11,481 bases of DNA from NCBI GenBank assembly GCA_964229545.1, contig CAXRDP010000073.1:1-11481 (forward strand), in the 5' to 3' direction. This document shows positions 7,011-11,481 of this stretch, piece by piece; position 1 is the first letter of the stretch, and each line of letters opens with the position of its first letter. The position numbers were made by a program, and so were the translations under genes. The stretch is from UBA724 sp964229545. Lineage in GTDB: Bacteria; Bacteroidota; Bacteroidia; Flavobacteriales; Flavobacteriaceae. Below the pieces are notes generated by a model. The model searched no databases, was not told where the DNA came from, and worked only from the letters and a program-made list of their open reading frames with translations.

Positions 7011-8324
7011 ATGGACCCCATTTTCATTAAGGTAATACAGTTTTTTCTTTCCCTATCGCTTTTGATTGTCCTCCACGAGTTGGGTCATTTTATTCCGGCC
7101 CGCTTGTTTGGCACACGTGTGGAAAAATTCTTTTTGTTTTTCGATGTGAAGTTTGCCTTGTTTAAAAAGAAAATCGGCGAAACGGTCTATGGCATTGGTT
7201 GGTTGCCTTTGGGTGGCTATGTCAAGATTTCGGGCATGATCGATGAAAGCATGGACAAGGAACAAATGCAACAGCCTCCTCAACCTTGGGAGTTTCGTTC
7301 CAAGCCGGCATGGCAAAGGCTGATTATTATGTTGGGCGGGGTGACTGTGAACCTGATTTTGGGTTTTGCCATTTATATGCTCATCATGTTTGTGTGGGGC
7401 AAAACAATTATAAAACAAGACGATTTGCCCTACGGACTGACAGCCACTCCAGTGGTAGAAGCGTTGGGCTTTCAAAACGGAGATCGTGTGTTGGCTATCG
7501 ACGGACAGCCACTTGAGGATGCAGGCAATGTATTTCGCTATATGTTGATGCGCTCACCCCAGACTGCTTTGGTCGCGCATGCCGACGGCACCCAAGAAAC
7601 CTTACGCATTCCCGAAGATATTGACTCTCAGCTTTTTGAGTCGGGAGAACGTCCATTTACGGCTTACCTGCCTTCTGCTATAGGCAGTGTGACAGCAGCA
7701 TCGCCTGCAGCGGAAGCGGGGCTTTTGGAAGGGGATGTTATTCGGTCTGTTAACGGTTATGCGATTGGCTCATGGCCTGAATTGTTAAGATATATGCAAA
7801 GCCAAACTCGAGACATTGTTTCTCTGGAAGTGCTGCGCGGAACAGACGCAATGACTTTTGAGGTAGCTGTGGATGCGGATGGTGAGATCGGTATAGGGCG
7901 ACTGCCTTTTGAACTGAACTCTACCACTTTATCGTATACGATTACAGAAAGCATTCAGGAAGGTTTTTGGTATGGTTACGAAACCTTGTATGACTACGTG
8001 GCTCAGTTTAAGTTTGTTTTTACCAAAAAAGGAGCTTCCCAGTTGGGAGGTTTTGGCACCATTGGCAGCTTGTTTCCCGGCGCATGGGACTGGCAGGCTT
8101 TTTGGCATACCACGGCACTTATTTCCATCATTTTGGCTTTTATGAATGTGTTACCGATTCCGGCATTGGATGGGGGTCATGTGATGTTTTTGTTGTATGA
8201 GATTTTGACCGGTCGCAAACCGCATGACAAAGTTTTGGAAGTGGCCCAGCTGATTGGGATCGTTTTGTTGTTGGGCTTGTTTGTCTATGCCAATGCCAAT
8301 GATGTGCTTCGGTTTTTGGGGTAG
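7011..8324 (+). CDS. rseP: RIP metalloprotease RseP (site-2 protease, M50)
   Basis: Inner-membrane zinc protease that cuts transmembrane segments, for example of anti-sigma factors, and clears remnant signal peptides. Seen in 437 residues: zinc motif HELGH at 22-26 inside the first membrane helix, a GGYVKI segment at 68-73, a second helix with VTVNLILG, two PDZ-like domains (about 140-200 and 222-300, the second with SPAAEAGLLEGDVI), and the third zinc ligand in NVLPIPALDGGH (379-390). Length equals that of classic two-PDZ RseP proteins. It stands alone: SCO-like gene divergent upstream, tRNA-Asn downstream. Which substrates it cuts in this organism cannot be inferred from the window. Confidence 0.95.
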   Translation: MDPIFIKVIQFFLSLSLLIVLHELGHFIPARLFGTRVEKFFLFFDVKFALFKKKIGETVYGIGWLPLGGYVKISGMIDESMDKEQMQQPPQPWEFRSKPAWQRLIIMLGGVTVNLILGFAIYMLIMFVWGKTIIKQDDLPYGLTATPVVEALGFQNGDRVLAIDGQPLEDAGNVFRYMLMRSPQTALVAHADGTQETLRIPEDIDSQLFESGERPFTAYLPSAIGSVTAASPAAEAGLLEGDVIRSVNGYAIGSWPELLRYMQSQTRDIVSLEVLRGTDAMTFEVAVDADGEIGIGRLPFELNSTTLSYTITESIQEGFWYGYETLYDYVAQFKFVFTKKGASQLGGFGTIGSLFPGAWDWQAFWHTTALISIILAFMNVLPIPALDGGHVMFLLYEILTGRKPHDKVLEVAQLIGIVLLLGLFVYANANDVLRFLG

Positions 8325-8354
8325 AGCGGGTTATTATTTACACCTATTTTTTTG

Positions 8355-8385
8355 TTTGTTGGTAGTCAAAAACCAATTATATTTG
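8355..8385 (+). promoter_or_regulatory. Promoter of tRNA-Asn
   Basis: TTTG (8355-8358), a 19-nt spacer and TATATTTG (8378-8385) form the full TTTG-N19-TAnnTTTG promoter. The mature tRNA begins 10 nt downstream of the -7 box, so the primary transcript would have only a few extra 5' bases. Confidence 0.75.
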
Positions 8386-8394
8386 CGCTCACAT

Positions 8395-8471
8395 TCCTCC
8401 TTAGCTCAGTTGGTTAGAGCATCTGACTGTTAATCAGAGGGTCCTTGGTTCGAGCCCAAGAGGGGGAGCCA
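8395..8471 (+). tRNA. tRNA-Asn (anticodon GTT)
   Basis: A complete cloverleaf can be folded: acceptor TCCTCCT with AGGGGGA (one T-G wobble), D stem GCTC/GAGC, anticodon stem TCTGA/TCAGA with loop CTGTTAA (anticodon GTT), T stem CTTGG/CCAAG with loop TTCGAGC, discriminator G and an encoded CCA. A single-gene transcript is implied by the promoter before it and the terminator 8 bp after it. Confidence 0.97.
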
Positions 8472-8479
8472 TCATAGAC

Positions 8480-8510
8480 AGGAGGTCATTTTTGACCTCC
8501 TTTTTATTTT
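8480..8510 (+). terminator. Rho-independent terminator after tRNA-Asn
   Basis: AGGAGGTCA (8480-8488) and TGACCTCCT (8493-8501) form a perfect 9-bp stem with a TTTT loop, followed by a T-rich tract. It is textbook in form and directly follows the tRNA gene. Confidence 0.93.
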
Positions 8511-8523
8511 TATTCTTTCGTAA

Positions 8524-8670
8524 AACCTTACTGGCCAACATAATAGACTCGATTTCGGGAGTAAAAATGTGGTTGCATCTTTCGGAATTGAAATTTTTGA
8601 ATTTTTCAGTAAAGATGCAGCCAAGAATCTAAATCAATTGGGAAACATTGACATAGTGTTCAAAGTTTGA
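8524..8670 (+). other. Short open frame without a start codon, possible gene-end remnant
   Basis: Between a TAA at 8521 and a TGA at 8668 one plus-strand frame stays open for 48 codons and has no ATG. It contains a protein-like stretch (VVASFGIEIFEFF, then NLGN-type residues and DIVFKV before the stop). It overlaps the 3' end of the minus-strand HNH-like gene by about 40 bp. It may be the displaced 3' end of a gene broken when the neighbouring DNA arrived, or chance. I do not recognise the family. Confidence 0.2.
8571..8622. repeat. 12-bp inverted repeat with 28-bp loop
   Basis: GGTTGCATCTTT (8571-8582) and AAAGATGCAGCC (8611-8622) pair over 12 positions, one of them a G-T wobble. It lies just downstream of the minus-strand gene ending at 8629. 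In that direction it is followed by a short T run (ATTTTTAC), so it could serve as a weak terminator. Confidence 0.5.
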
Positions 8671-9153
8671 TTTCTGTTCTATTGTGTGATTTGAATTTCT
8701 AAGAATATTTTTAGACTTGTGTTCTTCTTTTGTAACCTTGACTGTACCCCATAAATACAAATTCTCAAATAACCATTCTTTCACCATCCAATCAATATTA
8801 TAATTATTTTTTTTGAATACTTTGTGAATATATGAACCAACTTCAGTAGCTCCTAATAGATGATCATTCACACAATGCTTTGAGTTTAAAATTGAAGAAT
8901 CTTTACTCATTATTTTGGAAGGAATACCTCCAGGCTTACCTATACCGTGATAACCAAGTTCCAACCTATAAATCCTTTGTTCTAAAGTGTCAGGTGGCAA
9001 TATATTATTTAGAATGTAATAATTATCTATTCGCTCTAAACGAACCAATGCATAATTGAAAAACTTGGTGAATATTAAATTATGTTTATTCCAAACATTC
9101 TCTCTTACACGTTTATTAAATTCCTCCTTAAAATTAATTTTTTGATTAAACAT
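8629..9153 (-). CDS. Unknown protein with HNH-nuclease-like residue pattern
   Basis: A 174-residue protein with no signal peptide or membrane segment. I do not recognise a named family with confidence. The C-terminal half contains Cys94, Asp97-His98 (CVNDHL), then Asn131 in ENLYLW, and TKEEH ending at His145, followed by Asn149 and NSNH at 153-156. This Asp-His ... Asn-Leu ... Glu-Glu-His order resembles HNH (beta-beta-alpha metal) endonucleases, in which the first His is the general base and the later His binds metal. Spacing is longer than in classic HNH domains, so the call is tentative. The N-terminal half is basic and helical in look, as a DNA-binding part might be. The gene is AT-rich, lies just past the tRNA-Asn, and is divergent from the acidic gene at 9228. 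Confidence 0.72.
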   Translation of the reverse strand: MFNQKINFKEEFNKRVRENVWNKHNLIFTKFFNYALVRLERIDNYYILNNILPPDTLEQRIYRLELGYHGIGKPGGIPSKIMSKDSSILNSKHCVNDHLLGATEVGSYIHKVFKKNNYNIDWMVKEWLFENLYLWGTVKVTKEEHKSKNILRNSNHTIEQKSNFEHYVNVSQLI

Positions 9154-9181
9154 AACTATAAATTAAATCTGTACATATTAA

Positions 9182-9218
9182 TGTAAATATATTTTAGATT
9201 TTTTTATATTTATATAAA
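9182..9218 (+). promoter_or_regulatory. Putative promoter block, copy 1, of the first acidic gene
   Basis: TGTAAAT at 9182, TTAGATTTTTTT and TATATTTA at 9205-9212 recur upstream of the next plus-strand gene (TGTAAAT at 9807, TACATTTA at 9830). The distance between the two ends is 23 bp in both copies. TATATTTA is a near match to TAnnTTTG and ends 15 nt before the ATG. Confidence 0.45.
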
Positions 9219-9227
9219 TTTATTGAT

Positions 9228-9776
9228 ATGGTAATAGTTAAGTATTTTATTGAGTGTGATTTTTATTCTAAAGAAAAATTATTAAAGTACTATGATTTAG
9301 TAATTGGACACGCCTTTCCTTTGTTAGATTACTATAAGAATTATGAAGTAAAATCTAAAAACTCTAAAATTACAGCTCAAGAGTTTAAGTCGTTGGCTGA
9401 CGATTTAAGAAAAGAAATTGAAGAAAATTTAGTTGAAGATGATGATGGTGAATTGTCAGATATCCAGGATCAGTTAACGGAAGGTTCAATTTTTTCAGCA
9501 AATTCAGATACAATTCAAGACGATCTTGAAGATGGAGATTCTTTAGAATTTAGTGACTCTATCATTGTACAAGATGATTTTATTATCATTACTTATCTAG
9601 ATCCATCACAATCGGTTGATGATTATCTAGACTCTTGGCATTTAGAAGTTACTTCTGCAAGTGAAAAAGATTTATGGAAAGAGGGAATTGAAGAAGATGG
9701 AGGATTGCAAATTCAAATAAAAGACGAAATGGGTGGATTTTCTCAAGACACATATGAGATTTTAAACTTAAGCTAA
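9228..9776 (+). CDS. Highly acidic protein of unknown function
   Basis: A 182-residue soluble protein with no signal peptide. No family recognised. It has 45 Asp/Glu against 14 Lys/Arg, and residues 63-146 hold 27 acidic residues and no Lys or Arg at all. Such proteins include DNA mimics, nuclease immunity proteins and anti-defence proteins, but also plain cytosolic proteins, so function is open. The first 60 residues are more basic and may form a separate helical part. It is divergent from the HNH-like gene, with about 74 bp between the two start codons. It is followed by a second acidic gene with a similar upstream sequence and the same post-stop repeat, but the two proteins are not clearly alike in sequence. 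Codon use is strongly AT-biased, unlike the core genes. Confidence 0.78.
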   Translation: MVIVKYFIECDFYSKEKLLKYYDLVIGHAFPLLDYYKNYEVKSKNSKITAQEFKSLADDLRKEIEENLVEDDDGELSDIQDQLTEGSIFSANSDTIQDDLEDGDSLEFSDSIIVQDDFIIITYLDPSQSVDDYLDSWHLEVTSASEKDLWKEGIEEDGGLQIQIKDEMGGFSQDTYEILNLS

Positions 9777-9780
9777 CCTA

Positions 9781-9797
9781 AACTAAACCATAGGCAT
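9781..9797 (+). repeat. Post-stop direct repeat, copy 1
   Basis: AACTAAACCATAGGCAT begins 4 bp after the stop of the first acidic gene. It matches the copy at 10322-10338 at 16 of 17 positions. Confidence 0.6.
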
Positions 9798-9806
9798 ATC
9801 TTCACT

Positions 9807-9843
9807 TGTAAATTCTGTTAGATTTTTTTTACATTTAAATAAA
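9807..9843 (+). promoter_or_regulatory. Putative promoter block, copy 2, of the second acidic gene
   Basis: It repeats the elements before the first acidic gene: TGTAAAT at 9807 (preceded by T, giving TTG), TTAGATTTTTTTT, and TACATTTA at 9830-9837, with the same 23-bp end-to-end distance. The -7-like box ends 24 nt before the ATG. Confidence 0.45.
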
Positions 9844-9861
9844 ATAATAACAATTTTAAAT

Positions 9862-10323
9862 ATGGCGGAAGTTACAGTACAATTTAAAGATGATTTTGGT
9901 GTAATGCCAAAAGAAGATAAAAAAGAAATTTTGGACAATTTTATTGAAAAATATAAAAATGAAATCCCTTCCTTATCTGACATTTTTTATGAAGAAGATG
10001 GTGACGAGTTATCTATTTTCCACTCTTTAAAGGAGCATTTCCTCTCAACTAGAGATAGAGACGAATTATCAACAACATTGATTAATCTTTTAAGTACAAT
10101 AAGTGAAAGTTCTGATAATGACCCACCGGAATTAGGAGGAGCTGGTTTATCAAAAGAATTTTTTAAAGATCTTTATTCTATATGTGAGGATATTTACTTT
10201 TCAGTTACTGCTATTGTAGTTGGTTATCCTGGATATTACGATGTCACATACGAGATCACAGAAAATGGTTGGAATATCCCGTATTGTACTTTTTATGAAG
10301 AAGATGGCGAGGAACAATGGTAA
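9862..10323 (+). CDS. Second acidic protein of unknown function
   Basis: A 153-residue protein without signal peptide. No family recognised. It has 35 Asp/Glu against 11 Lys/Arg, and the last 40 residues carry no Lys or Arg. The segment FYEEDGDE (42-49) recurs as FYEEDGEE (144-151) close to the C-terminus, and the DNA for it is identical over 17 bp (9985-10001 and 10291-10307). The gene has its own promoter-like block matching that of the preceding acidic gene, and its stop codon is followed directly by a copy of the same 17-bp repeat. The pair therefore look like parallel units, perhaps co-regulated. Its last 68 bp overlap, antisense, the end of the short lipoprotein frame on the minus strand. 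Confidence 0.76.
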   Translation: MAEVTVQFKDDFGVMPKEDKKEILDNFIEKYKNEIPSLSDIFYEEDGDELSIFHSLKEHFLSTRDRDELSTTLINLLSTISESSDNDPPELGGAGLSKEFFKDLYSICEDIYFSVTAIVVGYPGYYDVTYEITENGWNIPYCTFYEEDGEEQW

Positions 10324-10453
10324 CTAAAACATAGGCATTAGTATTATGAACTATTAATGTGTATAGGTTTTGTTCTTCTTGTTCAACAACATTTTCCTCA
10401 CTCATATCACAAGAAACGAGTATAAATGCAAATAAGAATAGTAGTTTTCTCAT
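10256..10453 (-). CDS. Short lipoprotein, possibly a truncated gene
   Basis: A 65-residue frame beginning MRKLLFLFAFILVSC, a lipoprotein signal peptide with the acylated Cys at 15, followed by an acidic stretch (MSEENVVEQEEQN) and a tail that shows no known domain. The start lies 4 nt after the Kazal gene stop, so it is the last gene of the same transcript. The signal-peptide DNA is nearly identical to that of the Kazal gene. The last 68 bp run antisense through the end of the acidic gene, so the original C-terminal part may have been lost or replaced when the two genes came together. It could also be a genuine small lipoprotein. Confidence 0.45.
   Translation of the reverse strand: MRKLLFLFAFILVSCDMSEENVVEQEEQNLYTLIVHNTNAYVLVTIVPRHLLHKKYNTGYSNHFL
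10322..10338 (+). repeat. Post-stop direct repeat, copy 2
   Basis: AACTAAAACATAGGCAT starts inside the TAA stop of the second acidic gene and differs from copy 1 (9781-9797) by one base. It lies within the short minus-strand lipoprotein frame. Confidence 0.6.
10407..10453 (-). repeat. Signal-peptide-coding repeat, copy A
   Basis: The first 47 bp of the short lipoprotein gene match the first 47 bp of the Kazal gene (10645-10691) at 42 positions. Beyond the lipobox Cys the genes diverge completely. Confidence 0.7.
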
Positions 10454-10457
10454 TTAT

Positions 10458-10691
10458 TTAAAAATTACATTTTTCACCAACATCTTTGTTGGTAGATTTC
10501 CACATAAGATTTCCTTCTCTTTCTGCTTTACAGGAATTGCCATATACTATACCATTACAAGCACAAACTGGTTGATATTCTTCAGTACAAACTCTGTCTA
10601 AATCGGGAGCAACAACACAATTGCCTAAAATTTCTTCGCCATCAACACAAGAAACAAATATCAATGCAAATAAGAATAGTAGTTTTTTCAT
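10458..10691 (-). CDS. Kazal-type protease inhibitor lipoprotein
   Basis: A 77-residue secreted lipoprotein. A signal peptide MKKLLFLFALIFVSC ends at the acylated Cys15. The mature part has six cysteines (25, 35, 43, 45, 54, 75) and the Kazal core EYQPVCACNGIVYGNSC followed by KAE, as in bacterial Kazal inhibitors of serine proteases. By analogy with classical Kazal domains, where the P1 residue is the second after Cys II, P1 would be Glu37, hinting at Glu-specific proteases. The start ATG overlaps the TAA stop of the lipocalin-like gene by one base (TAATG), so translation is coupled. The product would sit on an outer- or inner-membrane face and could guard against foreign or self proteases; the target is unknown. 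Confidence 0.83.
   Translation of the reverse strand: MKKLLFLFALIFVSCVDGEEILGNCVVAPDLDRVCTEEYQPVCACNGIVYGNSCKAEREGNLMWKSTNKDVGEKCNF
10645..10691 (-). repeat. Signal-peptide-coding repeat, copy B
   Basis: The 5' end of the Kazal gene, 42 of 47 positions identical to copy A at 10407-10453. It includes an identical run of more than 20 bp over the codons for the hydrophobic core. Confidence 0.7.
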
Positions 10692-11107
10692 TATTGACAG
10701 TTAGAATTTAATCTATATAAATGATGTGGATTTTGTGATTCAACAAATATTTTACCACCATCACATTCAAATGTTATGTTGGCAACCAATTCATTTCCAA
10801 AATGTAAATCAACAGTAAGAATATTATCTTCAAATGTATAAGGATTTGTTGTAGGTAAGTGATTGCCATCGTTTGCTTGAAATGATTCAAATAGAGATTG
10901 ACAATCATTAGAAATCTCGGAAGTACAATAATAAGTATACCTTATCCCATCTTTAAATAGGTACATTGTATTAGAATCTGAGCTACTTGATGTTGGTGAC
11001 CATAACCATTTTCCTTCAATTGAATAGATTAAGGGGTCATTCACCTCCTCTGTATCACAAGAGAAAACAAGTGGAATAAATAGCAATAAGAATAGTAATT
11101 TTTTCAT
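10691..11107 (-). CDS. Lipocalin-like lipoprotein of unknown function
   Basis: A 138-residue lipoprotein. The signal peptide MKKLLFLLLFIPLVFSC places the acylated Cys at 17. The mature part begins with IEGKWLWSP, the typical 'GxW' opening of lipocalin-like beta-barrel proteins of Bacteroidetes, and continues with alternating strand-like segments (MYLFKDGIRYTYY, ILTVDLHFG, ANITFECDGGKIFV) ending in HHLYRL. The match to a lipocalin-like fold is by pattern only; the ligand is unknown. The gene lies 6 nt after the stop of the SnoaL-like gene and overlaps the Kazal start by 1 nt, forming one operon. Its signal-peptide codons resemble those of the two following lipoproteins, though it is two residues longer. 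Confidence 0.75.
   Translation of the reverse strand: MKKLLFLLLFIPLVFSCDTEEVNDPLIYSIEGKWLWSPTSSSSDSNTMYLFKDGIRYTYYCTSEISNDCQSLFESFQANDGNHLPTTNPYTFEDNILTVDLHFGNELVANITFECDGGKIFVESQNPHHLYRLNSNCQ
11055..11107 (-). repeat. Signal-peptide-coding repeat, copy C (diverged)
   Basis: The start of the lipocalin-like gene shares the MKKLLFL codons (the plus strand reads CAATAAGAATAGTAATTTTTTCAT) and the SC(D) end with copies A and B, but with two extra codons and more substitutions. Confidence 0.45.
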
Positions 11108-11113
11108 TTTAAA

Positions 11114-11481
11114 TTATTCCTCATCTGGCATAACAGACATTATTAGTCCTGTAGCATCACCAAAATCACCTCCATTAATAATCTTTCCATTTTCATCAAA
11201 TGTTAAATAGTGGTACCACAATCCTTTAAAACTTTTTCCTGAAGCAGTCATAGTTCCAGACCAAGATCCATAAGTTCTAACACTTCCATTTAAAAGGCCT
11301 GTATCAGGGTCAACACCAGGAAGAAAATTTTGTGGCTCATAATTAATATTCTCCATAGCGTCATGCCATCCTTGATAATATTCTCTTGTTTCAGCTTTGT
11401 TCATTAATGGCCCGCCATAAAAAGCACTTTGATATTCAATTTCATCAGCAAAATAAGACATTGTGTTGTCAAGGTCTTCAT
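11114..11481 (-). CDS. SnoaL/NTF2-like domain protein, 5' end outside the window
   Basis: The frame stays open to the window edge: before the ATG at 11461 it reads EDLDNT, so that ATG (MSYFADEIEY) is internal and the true start lies outside. The visible 121 residues match the C-terminal part of SnoaL-like/NTF2-like small cone-shaped proteins of Bacteroidetes: ..DLDNTMSYFADEI.., NKAETREYY, FLPGVD, GSVRTYGSW, YHYLTFDENGKII and GGDFGDATGLI. Members bind small hydrophobic ligands or have varied enzymatic roles, so no reaction can be named. It is the most upstream visible gene of the lipoprotein operon, 6 nt ahead of the lipocalin-like gene. Confidence 0.75.
   Translation of the reverse strand, partial: EDLDNTMSYFADEIEYQSAFYGGPLMNKAETREYYQGWHDAMENINYEPQNFLPGVDPDTGLLNGSVRTYGSWSGTMTASGKSFKGLWYHYLTFDENGKIINGGDFGDATGLIMSVMPDEE

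Noticed and set aside
8480..8510. Stem-loop after tRNA-Asn as an attachment site or riboswitch
   Set aside because: A short perfect stem, TTTT loop and T tract are explained fully by termination.
9783..9983. Minus-strand 66-codon frame between and under the acidic genes
   Set aside because: Mostly antisense to the second acidic gene and its promoter block, with no recognisable protein features.
11459..11461. ATG as true start of the SnoaL-like protein
   Set aside because: The frame stays open upstream to the window edge with residues (EDLDNT) that fit the domain, so the gene is cut by the window.
8472..11481. CRISPR array, insertion sequence or integrase in the AT-rich part
   Set aside because: No regularly spaced repeats, no transposase or recombinase motifs, and no second copy of the tRNA 3' end were seen.

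Overview
This window looks like a chromosomal piece of a pigmented member of the Bacteroidetes, most likely a flavobacterium. The evidence is the gene content (GGPP synthase plus CrtY-type lycopene cyclase, a FeoA/FeoB pair with a tiny Cys-rich partner, SCO protein, RseP) and the promoters. Several upstream regions carry the Bacteroidetes -7 element TAnnTTTG, and two of them have a full TTTG-N19-TAnnTTTG arrangement. Shine-Dalgarno-like sites are not prominent.

Layout, left half (1-8471): an ordinary, compact core region of moderate GC. A GGPP/polyprenyl synthase (+) meets a lycopene beta-cyclase (-) tail to tail with overlapping ends. A DtxR/MntR-type metalloregulator is divergent from the cyclase and is followed at 1 nt by a ZIP-family metal transporter. 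Two operator-like palindromes lie in the cyclase/regulator gap. The ZIP gene converges on feoA-feoB-Cys-rich small protein (-), a coupled ferrous-iron uptake operon whose leader holds a related palindrome. An SCO-like copper chaperone (-) and the site-2 protease RseP (+) are divergent. A tRNA-Asn(GTT) with its own promoter and a clean terminator closes the core part.

Layout, right half (about 8510-11481): composition falls sharply (sample lines have about 20% GC against about 50% in the core), and the genes become accessory. They are an unrecognised 174-aa protein with an HNH-nuclease-like residue pattern (-), two very acidic unknown proteins (+) that share promoter-like sequence and a post-stop repeat, and a minus-strand operon. 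The operon runs from a 5'-truncated SnoaL/NTF2-like protein through a lipocalin-like lipoprotein and a Kazal-type protease inhibitor lipoprotein to a short, possibly decayed lipoprotein. The last three share nearly the same signal-peptide-coding DNA. The break right after a tRNA gene is what the edge of a genomic island looks like, but no integrase or second attachment site is visible here.

How it fits together: the first half joins carotenoid precursor supply and lycopene cyclisation with metal homeostasis. The regulator probably controls its own operon (with ZIP) and perhaps feoAB, and may touch crtY through the shared intergenic region. The best candidates for something undescribed are the HNH-like/acidic-protein cluster and the signal-peptide-sharing lipoprotein operon in the island-like part.
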